Shown in pieces: positions 43,782-51,536 of a stretch of 64,000 nucleotides of DNA. The translations under genes and the position numbers were made by a program. The notes beneath the pieces were generated by a model. The model saw nothing but the letters and a program-made list of their open reading frames with translations, did no database searches and was not told the origin of the DNA. Location: contig NZ_JAFLQZ010000014.1 in assembly GCF_017313265.1 (NCBI RefSeq), positions 89,522 to 153,521 on the forward strand. Direction: 5' to 3'. The DNA is from Hymenobacter telluris (GTDB taxonomy: Bacteria > Bacteroidota > Bacteroidia > Cytophagales > Hymenobacteraceae). Position 1 is the first letter of the stretch, and every line of letters starts with the position of its first letter.

Positions 43782-43892
43782 CTTCTTGCGTAGTAAGATG
43801 TACGTAGTGAGTAGCGGGCCTTACTACTGCTGTTAGCTAACTGGTTATCGGAAAAACCGGCTTTTTCTGACTTGTGTTAGAGCAGTGGGCCT

Positions 43893-44492
43893 TTATTTTT
43901 TGATGAGCCCGCCTTCTACAAGTATACAATGCCGAACCCAATTGCGCAGCATAGCCAGCCCGTGGGTGGTGAGTAGCGCCTCAGGGTGGAACTGAACGCC
44001 CCACAACGGCAGCGTAGTATGGCGCAGGGCCATGATTTCGCGGGCATCGTCGGTGGTGTGGGCTATGGCGCGGAGCGTTGCAGGCAAGTTGCTTACCACC
44101 AACGAGTGGTACCGCGTGATGGTCAGTTGCGGCGGCAGCTCTTGGAATAATGGCTCGGCAGGTGTCACGCTCATTTCCGAAACCTTGCCGTGCATGGGGC
44201 GGGCGGCACGGGTAACGGTAGCGCCAAAAAATTCGCCTAAGGCCTGGTGCCCCAGGCACACCCCCAGGATGGGCACCCGCTGATGCCAAGCGGCTATAAC
44301 CGCCAGCAGATTACCAGCCGCCGCCGGCGTGCCAGGCCCCGGCGACAACACCAAAGCATCAAACTCCAGGGTTTCAAGTAAGGCCACTGGCACATCATTG
44401 CGCACGACTTCTACCTCGCACCCTAACTGCCGGAAATAGTCCAGCAGATTATAGGTAAAGGAGTCGAAGTTGTCGAGCAGGAGTAGACGCAT
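43893..44492 (-). CDS. Anthranilate/aminodeoxychorismate synthase glutamine amidotransferase (TrpG/PabA-like)
   Basis: Releases ammonia from glutamine for a chorismate-using partner. 199 residues from the ATG at 44492; the earlier frame includes hairpin sequence. LLDNFDSFTYN (residues 4-14), catalytic Cys in GVCLGHQALGE (about 80), and His-Glu in GVQFHPEA (about 176-183). No TrpE or PabB is in the window, so TrpG and PabA cannot be told apart by sight. Confidence 0.92.
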   Translation of the reverse strand: MRLLLLDNFDSFTYNLLDYFRQLGCEVEVVRNDVPVALLETLEFDALVLSPGPGTPAAAGNLLAVIAAWHQRVPILGVCLGHQALGEFFGATVTRAARPMHGKVSEMSVTPAEPLFQELPPQLTITRYHSLVVSNLPATLRAIAHTTDDAREIMALRHTTLPLWGVQFHPEALLTTHGLAMLRNWVRHCILVEGGLIKK

Positions 44493-44494
44493 GG

Positions 44495-44569
44495 AAGAGT
44501 AACCGAGTAAGGGAGTAGCTGAGTAAGGGAATAACGTCACTCCCTTACTTAGCTGCTCCAATTACTCTT
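44495..44569. repeat. Long hairpin between cvpA-like gene and trpG-like gene
   Basis: AGCTGAGTAAGGGA (44517-44530) and TCCCTTACTTAGCT (44541-44554) form the core stem, and AAGAGTAA-type outer arms extend it to 44495-44569. The left side repeats GAGTAAGGGA twice. It reaches the cvpA-like stop codon. Confidence 0.75.
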
Positions 44570-45090
44570 TAAAAAACGTTCCGCAGCTTGGCCAGCAAGG
44601 TGCTAGCAAAGGGCATTACAAACCCGACGACACTTAGCGCTAAGGGGGTGGCCTCCCGCACGAAGGGCAACACCTGGGAACTGGCTAGCAGCGTAGGCGA
44701 AATCAGGTGCAGCCCCGATAAGCTGATGCCATGCAGTAATAAGCTGAGGCCGAGCACCCATTTGAGCACGCCGGCCGCCGCGCCACCCAGGTTGTCGAGC
44801 ACACCGAGGGGGGTGAGGTGAACGGCTTTTTTCACGAAGCCGCCCAGCAGGTGTACGCCCCAGGCAATGGCCACAAACACCAGCAGGAACGCCACCAGCG
44901 GCAGCAGCCCAAAGGCCTCGCCCACGTAGTGCCGCACCAACGGAATAGCATCACTAAGCAGCGCCAGCCCACCCACTACGCCCAGCACAAACGCCAGCAA
45001 CGAGGCCGCTTCCAGCACCAGCCCCCGCCGGAAACCTTTCACGGCTCCAATACCCAACGGAATCAGCAACAGAATATCGAAGGCGGACAC
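44569..45090 (-). CDS. CvpA-family membrane protein
   Basis: 173 residues from the GTG at 45090. The ATG at 45117 would add nine residues, but those codons (MASSFQLLP) fall in a hairpin arm. The body SAFDILLLIPLGIGAVKGF is the usual CvpA start, followed by four membrane helices (about 1-22, 28-48, 60-82, 95-120). CvpA proteins are linked to colicin V production and envelope biology; the role is not clear. Confidence 0.75.
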   Translation of the reverse strand: MSAFDILLLIPLGIGAVKGFRRGLVLEAASLLAFVLGVVGGLALLSDAIPLVRHYVGEAFGLLPLVAFLLVFVAIAWGVHLLGGFVKKAVHLTPLGVLDNLGGAAAGVLKWVLGLSLLLHGISLSGLHLISPTLLASSQVLPFVREATPLALSVVGFVMPFASTLLAKLRNVF

Positions 45091-45106
45091 AGGAAGGAGC
45101 TGGAAA

Positions 45107-45191
45107 CTAGAAGCCAAGAGGCAGAAGTTGAAAGCAAAGCTAGTCAGGCCGTACCCATTCTTGCTTCTAACTTCTAACTTCTGGCTCCTAG
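45107..45191. repeat. Imperfect long hairpin between YqeY and CvpA genes
   Basis: Arms 45107-45137 and 45161-45191 match at 25 of 31 positions around a 23-base loop and contain repeats of GAAGTTAGAAG. One side lies by the YqeY stop codon (45200), the other runs into the annotated start of the CvpA gene. Confidence 0.7.
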
Positions 45192-45199
45192 ATTCTTAA

Positions 45200-45664
45200 T
45201 TAAACATTGGTGTTGTTGAGCAGATTGCTGACCACTTGCGAAATCAGGCGGCCATCGGCTTTGCCGGCTAGCTCGCGGGCGGCTACACCCATTACTTTGC
45301 CTAAGTCGGAAGGGCCGGTGGCACCTACGCGCTGGATGATGCCGACCAAGTGTGCTACCAAATCGGCTTCGTCGAGCTGCTTGGGCAGATATTCTTCGAT
45401 AATGGCCAGCTCGGCCAGCTCCACTTCTTCGAGGTCGGAGCGGAACTGCTTGTTGTAGGTTTCGGCCGCTTCGCGGCGCTGCTTGGCTTGCTTGGTCAGC
45501 AGCTTCACCTCGGCATCTTCGGTGAGAGCCGCACCGTGCTGACCTTCAGCCGTTTCAGCCAGCAGAATCTGCGACTTGATGCTGCGCAGCGTGGTCAGGC
45601 GGGTTTTGTCTTTGGCCAGCATGGCCTTTTTGATGTCGGCGTCGATGGTTTCTTTCAGGGCCAT
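45200..45664 (-). CDS. GatB/YqeY domain protein
   Basis: 154 residues from the ATG at 45664. The family is a tRNA-amidotransferase-like helical protein, with RLTTLRSIKSQI (about residues 20-31), AELAIIEEYLPKQL (about 88-101) and GKVMGVAARELAGKADGR in the C-terminal part (split, about 125-142). Its function is not settled. Divergent from pdxJ. Confidence 0.9.
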   Translation of the reverse strand: MALKETIDADIKKAMLAKDKTRLTTLRSIKSQILLAETAEGQHGAALTEDAEVKLLTKQAKQRREAAETYNKQFRSDLEEVELAELAIIEEYLPKQLDEADLVAHLVGIIQRVGATGPSDLGKVMGVAARELAGKADGRLISQVVSNLLNNTNV

Positions 45665-45792
45665 AAGTCGGGGAGGAAATGAAGCTGCAAGATTACGGGT
45701 TTTTGTACAAGCCAACCGGATTGTGGCAAACCAGCACGGTTGGCTGCGCTGGCCTCAGTGAAACCCGGAAGGGAGGCAGGCAGTTTGAACCG

Positions 45793-45800
45793 TATCTTTG
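45793..45800 (+). promoter_or_regulatory. -7 element of pdxJ
   Basis: TATCTTTG fits TAnnTTTG, 47 bases before the pdxJ ATG. No clear -33 element. Confidence 0.45.
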
Positions 45801-45847
45801 GCTATCTGCCCGCCCATACTTTTCGGTTCGCCGTATTTCATTGAAAC

Positions 45848-46561
45848 ATGACTAAGCTTAGCGTAAACATAAATAAAATAGCCACCCTGCGGAACGCCCG
45901 GGGCCACAACCGCCCCGACTTGCTGCAAGTAGCGCGCGACTGTGAGCGGTTTGGCGCCCAGGGCATTACGGTGCATCCCCGGCCCGATGAGCGCCACATC
46001 CGCTACCAGGATGTGCGCGACCTGAAACCCCTGGTCACAACGGAGCTAAATATCGAAGGTAACCCCACGCCCGATTTCCTGAACCTGGTGCGCGAGATGC
46101 GGCCCGAGCAAGTAACGCTGGTGCCCGACGCCCCGGACGCCATTACCTCCAATGCCGGCTGGGATACCGTGGAGCACCAGCTGTATCTGATGGGGGTGGT
46201 ACAGGAGCTGAAGTCGTTGGGTTGCCGGGTTAGTATTTTCCTCGACCCTGATTTGGAGATGGTGAAGGCCGCCGTAGGCACCGGCACCGACCGGATTGAG
46301 TTCTACACCGAAGCCTATGCCCGCCAGTATCCGCACGACCGAGAGGCGGCCGTTTTACCTTACCGCACCGCCGCTATTCTGGCCCAGCAGCTCGGCCTTG
46401 GCATCAACGCCGGCCATGACCTCGACCTGGAGAACCTAGCGTATCTGCACCAAAACCTACCGGGCTTGGCCGAAGTCAGCATTGGGCATGCGTTGGTGTG
46501 CGACGCGCTGTATCTGGGCCTGGAAAACACCATTCAGCTTTATCGCCGGCAGCTGCAATAA
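45848..46561 (+). CDS. pdxJ: Pyridoxine 5'-phosphate synthase
   Basis: Condenses 1-deoxy-D-xylulose 5-phosphate with 3-amino-2-oxopropyl phosphate in DXP-dependent vitamin B6 synthesis. 237 residues, with LSVNINKIATLRNARG (residues 4-19), TVHPRPDERHI (about 40-50, catalytic region), EFYTEAYA (about 150) and NAGHDLDLENL (about 185), all PdxJ features. Ends before a hairpin. Confidence 0.95.
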   Translation: MTKLSVNINKIATLRNARGHNRPDLLQVARDCERFGAQGITVHPRPDERHIRYQDVRDLKPLVTTELNIEGNPTPDFLNLVREMRPEQVTLVPDAPDAITSNAGWDTVEHQLYLMGVVQELKSLGCRVSIFLDPDLEMVKAAVGTGTDRIEFYTEAYARQYPHDREAAVLPYRTAAILAQQLGLGINAGHDLDLENLAYLHQNLPGLAEVSIGHALVCDALYLGLENTIQLYRRQLQ

Positions 46562-46566
46562 AATTG

Positions 46567-46651
46567 GTGAAATTGTGAGGAGTGAAATTGTGAATCACCG
46601 TTCTACTTCTCAAGATTCCAACTATCACAACTTCACCCCTCACAATTTCAC
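46567..46651. repeat. Long hairpin between pdxJ and selU
   Basis: 27-base arms (46567-46593 and 46625-46651) with two mismatches around a 31-base loop. The arm repeats GTGAAATTGTGA twice. It lies six bases after the pdxJ stop. Confidence 0.85.
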
Positions 46652-46661
46652 AAACCACTAA

Positions 46662-47720
46662 ATGCCGCGCCTCTCCCTCCCTGAGTTTCTGCAAGGCCCC
46701 GAAAACGCGCCTATTCTGGATGTGCGCGCGCCCATTGAGTACGCGCAGGGCCACATTCCGGGAGCGTTGAGCTTGCCGCTGTTTACGGATGAGGAGCGGG
46801 CGCGCATCGGTACCACCTACAAGCAAGTCAGCCAGGATAAAGCCGTGCTGCTAGGGCTGGATTTGTTTGGGCCGAAGATGAGCGAGATGGTGCGCGCAGC
46901 CGGCAAGCTGGCCCCTGGCAAGGAAGTGCGCCTGCACTGCTGGCGCGGCGGTATGCGCAGCGGCACGGTGCAGTGGCTGCTGGAACTGGCCGGTTTCAAA
47001 GTGCACTTGCTCAACAAAGGCTACAAAGACTACCGGCACTGGGCGCTGGCGCAGTTTGCCGAGCCCCGGCCGCTGCTGGTACTGGGGGGCCTTACGGGTT
47101 CCGGCAAAACCGATGTGCTGCACGAGCTGGCTCGGCGCCAGGAGCCGCTGCTGGACCTGGAAGGACTAGCGCACCATAAGGGGTCGGCCTTCGGCAGCAT
47201 CGGGTTGCCGCCTCAGCCTACCCAGGAGCAGTTCGAGAACAACTTGGCGGCAGCGCTGGGGCAGTTGCCGGTGCGTAACCCCGTGTGGGTGGAAGATGAG
47301 AGTCGTACCATTGGCGGCATTCATATTCCCACGCCGCTGTTCGAGCAGATGAGTACGGCGCCGCTGGTAGTGCTGGAAATACCGCGGGAAGTGCGGGTGC
47401 GCAAGCTGGCCGCCGAATACGGCCGCGAAGACGCCGGCGCGCTGGCCACGTCCATCCTGCGGATTCGGAAGCGGCTGGGCGGCCTGGCTACCAAGGAGGC
47501 CCTAGCCGCTATTGCCGAAGACGACATGGAGAAGATGGTGAGCCTCGTGCTCGACTACTACGACAAAACCTACAGCCACGGCCTCGAAGGGCGCCATGCC
47601 CTCCGGGTGCCCTCCGACACCTGCGACGCCGCCGTGAATGCCAATTTGGTACTGCGCGCCGCTCGTCAGGCCAACCTGTTTTCCAAATCATCCTCTTCCA
47701 CTGCCACTCATGGTGCCTAA
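46662..47720 (+). CDS. selU: tRNA 2-selenouridine synthase (SelU/MnmH)
   Basis: Replaces sulfur with selenium at the wobble position (U34) of certain tRNAs, using selenophosphate. 352 residues. A rhodanese-like domain (about 1-130) has the catalytic Cys in LHCWRGGMRSG (about 88), then a P-loop domain with GGLTGSGKTDVL (about 142). An ATG at 47710 overlaps its last codons, coupling it to the next gene. selD lies two genes on. Confidence 0.95.
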   Translation: MPRLSLPEFLQGPENAPILDVRAPIEYAQGHIPGALSLPLFTDEERARIGTTYKQVSQDKAVLLGLDLFGPKMSEMVRAAGKLAPGKEVRLHCWRGGMRSGTVQWLLELAGFKVHLLNKGYKDYRHWALAQFAEPRPLLVLGGLTGSGKTDVLHELARRQEPLLDLEGLAHHKGSAFGSIGLPPQPTQEQFENNLAAALGQLPVRNPVWVEDESRTIGGIHIPTPLFEQMSTAPLVVLEIPREVRVRKLAAEYGREDAGALATSILRIRKRLGGLATKEALAAIAEDDMEKMVSLVLDYYDKTYSHGLEGRHALRVPSDTCDAAVNANLVLRAARQANLFSKSSSSTATHGA

Positions 47721-48099
47721 GCTGCGCGTAGCCCGCCCCACCGACCAGCTGGCGGCAGTGCTACGCTTCTACCGCGACGGCCTGGGCCTGGTGGAACTCG
47801 CGTCGTTTGTAGCACATAACGGCTTCGATGGTGTAATGCTCGGCCACCCCAACGCGCCGTATCACCTGGAGTTTACGCACCAACCCGGCCACGAAGTAGG
47901 CCGCGCGCCGACTGCCGATAACCTGCTGGTTTTTTACCTTCCGGATGCAGCTGAATGGCAGGCGGCAGTACAACGGCTGCGGGCCGCGGGCTTTGCGCCG
48001 GTTGCGTCGTACAATCCGTATTGGGACCAATTGGGCGTTACGTTCGAAGACCCCGACGGCTACCGGGTGGTGTTGCAACAAACCGCCTGGGAACTGTAG
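47710..48099 (+). CDS. VOC-family (glyoxalase-like) protein
   Basis: 129 residues from the ATG at 47710, overlapping selU by 11 bases; the earlier frame is inside selU. Glyoxalase fold: RPTDQLAAVLRFYRDGLGL (about 7-25) and VTFEDPDGYRVVLQQ (about 111-125). Metal-site residues are His- and Glu-type at the usual positions (HLEFTH). It sits between selU and selD and may deal with a selenium or aldehyde compound, but that is a guess. Confidence 0.85.
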   Translation: MVPKLRVARPTDQLAAVLRFYRDGLGLVELASFVAHNGFDGVMLGHPNAPYHLEFTHQPGHEVGRAPTADNLLVFYLPDAAEWQAAVQRLRAAGFAPVASYNPYWDQLGVTFEDPDGYRVVLQQTAWEL

Positions 48100-48132
48100 C
48101 CAGCCTAATTTTCGCATCTTATTTCCTATCTG

Positions 48133-49188
48133 ATGACCTCTCCCGAAACCACCGACCAAGTTCGCCTCACGCAATACAGCCACGGCGCGGGCTGCGGCTG
48201 CAAAATTGCGCCCAAGGTGCTCGACCAGATTCTACACACCAGCATCCCACAGCCCCACGACGACAAGCTGCTAGTCGGCAACTCCTCGCGCGACGATGCC
48301 GCCGTGTACGACATAGGCAACGGGCAGGCGCTCATCAGCACCACCGACTTTTTCATGCCCATCGTAGATGATGCCTACGACTTCGGGCGCATTGCCTCCG
48401 CCAACGCCATTTCCGACGTGTATGCTATGGGCGGCCGGCCCGTTATGGCTATTGCCGTGCTAGGCTGGCCCATTGACAAGCTAGCGCCCGAAGTGGCCCG
48501 CCGCGTAATTGAAGGCAGCCGTAGCATCTGCGCCGAAGCCGGCATTCCGCTGGCTGGTGGCCACAGCATCGACTCGCCCGAGCCGATTTTCGGCTTAGCC
48601 GTAACGGGCATGCTCGATATCAAGAATCTCAAGCAAAACGACACTGCTACCGCCGGCTGCGAGCTGTACTTAACCAAGCCGCTTGGCGTAGGCATGCTGA
48701 CTACTGCCCAAAAGCGCGGCATCTTGCGCCCCGAGGACGAGCAAATTGCCCCGCAAAGCATGATGCAGCTCAACCGCATCGGCTTCGACTTGGGCCAGCT
48801 AACCGCCGTGCGCGCCATGACCGACGTAACGGGTTTTGGACTGCTGGGTCACCTCTCCGAAGTGTGCGAAGGCAGCAACCTTACTGCCGAAGTAAAGTTC
48901 AGTGCCGTACCCCTGATTCCGGAAGCCGAGCTATACCGTGCCCAAAAAGCCATTCCGGGCGGTACGGTGCGCAACTGGGATTCCTACGGCCACAAAATAG
49001 GCACCATCACCGATGAGCAGCGCGCTTGGCTCTGCGACCCGCAAACTTCCGGGGGACTATTGGTGTGCGTGGAGCCGGCCGGCCGGGCCGAGGTGCAGGC
49101 GGTGTTCGAGCAGTACGGGCTAGCGTTGCAGCCATTTGGCACGCTGCGCGCCCATCAGCCCGGCGAAGCCTGGATTCAGGTTCGCTAG
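48133..49188 (+). CDS. selD: Selenide, water dikinase, Cys form
   Basis: Makes selenophosphate from selenide and ATP. 351 residues. The N-terminal loop SHGAGCGCKIAP carries Cys at the catalytic position (about 21), not selenocysteine. SSRDDAAVY, DFFMPIVDDAYDFG and ADVTGFG-type motifs (DVTGFGLLGH, about 232) follow. No selA, selB or tRNA-Sec is in the window, so selenium here may serve only tRNA selenouridine through SelU. Confidence 0.95.
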   Translation: MTSPETTDQVRLTQYSHGAGCGCKIAPKVLDQILHTSIPQPHDDKLLVGNSSRDDAAVYDIGNGQALISTTDFFMPIVDDAYDFGRIASANAISDVYAMGGRPVMAIAVLGWPIDKLAPEVARRVIEGSRSICAEAGIPLAGGHSIDSPEPIFGLAVTGMLDIKNLKQNDTATAGCELYLTKPLGVGMLTTAQKRGILRPEDEQIAPQSMMQLNRIGFDLGQLTAVRAMTDVTGFGLLGHLSEVCEGSNLTAEVKFSAVPLIPEAELYRAQKAIPGGTVRNWDSYGHKIGTITDEQRAWLCDPQTSGGLLVCVEPAGRAEVQAVFEQYGLALQPFGTLRAHQPGEAWIQVR

Positions 49189-49191
49189 GTT

Positions 49192-49791
49192 GTGAAAACG
49201 GTTTCTCTGTTACGGCCGCTGCTGGAGGTTGGTGCCGTCATTGTAGCTCTCATTGTGGGGCTGCGGCTGATTACCGGCTTGTTTGGTAAGCGGCGGCGGG
49301 CATACCAGATTACGTTTCAACGGCAGGTGGCACTGCTGTTTTGGCCGTTGCTGTGTTTGAGTGTGGGCTTGCCTTTTCTGGCGTCGTTTTTCTTTGCCGG
49401 GGAGTTATCTACCTACGAATTGATTTTGCTGCTTTTGTTTTCGGCGGTAGTAATAGGTTTTGCGCTGCCCGCTTTGCTGCTGCACGCGCAGTATTACCTG
49501 CACAACCACGCCACCGAGGTGGTATTCGAGCCCAAACAGAACTTGCTGGAAGTATACGAGAACGGCCAGCGCCTGCCTTTCAGCCGCGCCGATATTCAGC
49601 GGGTGCTGTACGTCCGCTGTTCGTCCCGGCGCGCGTTCTGGAGCAATTACGAGTACGTGCAGCTCCAACTGCGCAATGGCCGCAGCATCACCATCACCTG
49701 CTTGTTGCTGAAACTAACCGGACTAGCTGACTTCCTGCGCAATACGCATCTGGAGCACCGAAACCAGCTTTTCTGCACCATACAGAGGTAG
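49192..49791 (+). CDS. Membrane protein with C-terminal soluble domain
   Basis: 199 residues from a GTG at 49192, three bases after the selD stop. Three hydrophobic helices (about residues 8-27, 42-66 and 73-100), then a basic, soluble C-terminal part (about 105-199) with a PH-like pattern: VVFEPKQNLLEVYENGQRLPF, split around 108-128. I do not recognise the family. Its closeness to selD suggests co-transcription. Confidence 0.65.
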   Translation: MKTVSLLRPLLEVGAVIVALIVGLRLITGLFGKRRRAYQITFQRQVALLFWPLLCLSVGLPFLASFFFAGELSTYELILLLLFSAVVIGFALPALLLHAQYYLHNHATEVVFEPKQNLLEVYENGQRLPFSRADIQRVLYVRCSSRRAFWSNYEYVQLQLRNGRSITITCLLLKLTGLADFLRNTHLEHRNQLFCTIQR

Positions 49792-49857
49792 TTGGTACCG
49801 GGTAGTTAGTAGAGTGAGTAGCTGGCAGGAACAGTAGCCTCTGCTTACGTAGTACTA
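49789..49857. repeat. Single repetitive arm without an inverted partner
   Basis: A GTAGTTGG...GTAGTTAGTAG...GTGAGTAGCTGG sequence of the same internally repetitive style as the long hairpins. I see no inverted copy within 150 bases, so it looks like a lone arm. Confidence 0.35.
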
Positions 49858-49896
49858 AATACTTCCGACCTTTGCCCGCTCTTTCCGCTTTCACTT

Positions 49897-50673
49897 ATGC
49901 TGCTACACCACCGCGAAATGGGCCAGGGAGCCCCTCTGGTTATTCTGCACGGTCTTTTCGGCACCCTCGACAACTGGCAGACCTTAGCGCGCCGCTGGGC
50001 CGATACCGGCCACCGCGTTATCAGCGCGGATTTGCGCAACCACGGCCGTTCTTTCCAAACGCCCGAGCACACGTACGAGCTCATGAGCAACGACGTGCTG
50101 GCCTTGTTTGAGAGCCTGCAACTTGGCCCCGACACCACGCTCATGGGCCACAGCATGGGCGGTAAAGTGGCCATGCGCTTCGCCCTCGACCACCCCGACC
50201 GACTGGCCCGCCTCATCGTGGTGGACATTGCTCCCCGCTTGTCCGATATGGCGCACCAGGACAATATTCTGGCTGGTTTGAACGCCGTGGACCTCACCAC
50301 TCTCGAAAGCCGCCAGCAAGCCGATGAGGCACTGGCCCAGCACATCCGCCAGCCCGGCGTGCGGCAGTTTCTGCTGAAAAACTTGTACCGCCTCGATGAC
50401 AACTCGTTTGCCTGGCGGCAGAACCTGGCGGCTCTCACCCAGCATATCGCTGAAATCGGAGAGGAAATCAGCAGCCCCGAGCCGTTTCTGAAGCCCGCTC
50501 TGTTCATCCGCGGCGGGCAGTCGGATTACATCAACGCTGAGGATAAGCTGTACGGTATCCCGGCCCTGTTTCCCAACTCCCAAGTGGAAACGATAGTGGA
50601 TGCCGGCCACTGGGTGCATGCCGAAAAGCCAGACGAAGTATTTGGGCTGGTTGATGCTTTTGCCAAAAGCTAG
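49897..50673 (+). CDS. Alpha/beta-hydrolase (YbfF-like)
   Basis: 258 residues. Oxyanion region LHGLFGTLDNW (about 17-27), nucleophile in MGHSMGGKVA (Ser about 89), and His in DAGHWVHAEKPDE (about 234). Substrate unknown, an esterase-type enzyme. Ends before a REP-like hairpin. Confidence 0.9.
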   Translation: MLLHHREMGQGAPLVILHGLFGTLDNWQTLARRWADTGHRVISADLRNHGRSFQTPEHTYELMSNDVLALFESLQLGPDTTLMGHSMGGKVAMRFALDHPDRLARLIVVDIAPRLSDMAHQDNILAGLNAVDLTTLESRQQADEALAQHIRQPGVRQFLLKNLYRLDDNSFAWRQNLAALTQHIAEIGEEISSPEPFLKPALFIRGGQSDYINAEDKLYGIPALFPNSQVETIVDAGHWVHAEKPDEVFGLVDAFAKS

Positions 50674-50692
50674 CACCCAACTCGGTCTTTCT

Positions 50693-50767
50693 GTTATTCC
50701 GACGCAGGAGGAATCTGGGTATTATCGTTGAACGATTTTATCCAGATTCCTCCTGCGTCGGAATGAC
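50693..50767. repeat. REP-like hairpin, CGACGCAGGAGGAATC family
   Basis: 26-base arms (50693-50718 and 50742-50767) with one mismatch around a 23-base loop, which holds a small ATCGTT/AACGAT stem. A related single copy lies at 11116-11142. Confidence 0.85.
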
Positions 50768-50814
50768 AACACTCAATTAAATAGTCTTTTAGTAACTGTA
50801 ACTATTTTACCTCA

Positions 50815-51525
50815 GTGAAGCCCGGCGTCCTCTACCTGATTCCTACCATCCTCGCCGACGATACGGCCCCGCAGGTGCTACCGCCACAAATAGGTGCGCA
50901 GGTAGCGGCGTTGTCTTGCTTTCTGGTGGAAAATGCCCGTACGGCCCGGCGCTTCATCAAAAGTGTGGCCCCGGCCCAGGTAATTGAGGAGTTACGCATC
51001 AGTGTCATCGATAAAGACAGCACCGAAGCCCAAATTCAGGCCGCGCTAAAACCGGTGCTGGCGGGCCAGGATGCAGGCGTACTATCGGAAGCGGGCTGCC
51101 CTGGCATTGCCGACCCCGGCGCCGAGCTGGCACGGGCGGCCCATACTCTGGGCATAAAAGTGGTGCCGCTGGTAGGCCCAAGCAGCTTGTTACTGGCCTT
51201 AATGGCCTCGGGCATGAACGGGCAAAGCTTCACATTTCACGGCTACCTGCCCATTGAGCGGAGCCGCCGGGCCGCGGCCATTAAGCAGCTGGAAAAGCTG
51301 GCGTTGGCGCAGCATCAAACCCAGCTTTTCATCGAGACGCCCTACCGCAACATGCAGATGCTGGAGGACTTGCTAAGTCAACTGCATTCTGCTACCCGGC
51401 TCTGCATTGTCGCTAGCCTCACGGCTGCTAATGAGTACATCCGCACCGATACCATAGCGGGCTGGAAAAAAACCGGTTTGCCAGAGATTCACAAGCAGCC
51501 GGCGGTTTTCCTGATTGGGAAATAG
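50815..51525 (+). CDS. Tetrapyrrole methylase-fold methyltransferase (RsmI-like)
   Basis: 236 residues from the GTG at 50815. SAM-dependent methylase of the RsmI type: SEAGCPGIADPG (about 86-97) and VGPSSLLLALMASGM (about 118-132), shorter than RsmI (about 280). RsmI methylates 16S rRNA C1402; this shorter form may be a paralog with another target. Convergent with feoB, with only 11 bases between stops and no terminator. Confidence 0.85.
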   Translation: MKPGVLYLIPTILADDTAPQVLPPQIGAQVAALSCFLVENARTARRFIKSVAPAQVIEELRISVIDKDSTEAQIQAALKPVLAGQDAGVLSEAGCPGIADPGAELARAAHTLGIKVVPLVGPSSLLLALMASGMNGQSFTFHGYLPIERSRRAAAIKQLEKLALAQHQTQLFIETPYRNMQMLEDLLSQLHSATRLCIVASLTAANEYIRTDTIAGWKKTGLPEIHKQPAVFLIGK

Positions 51526-51536
51526 CGCTTAGCCGC

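Noticed and set aside
43848..43871. GAAAAA...TTTTTC stem after the hydrolase-trpG gap as a terminator
   Set aside because: The stem is six A-T pairs with a GC-rich loop and lies about 20 bases before a minus-strand stop in an unclear orientation, so the support is too weak.
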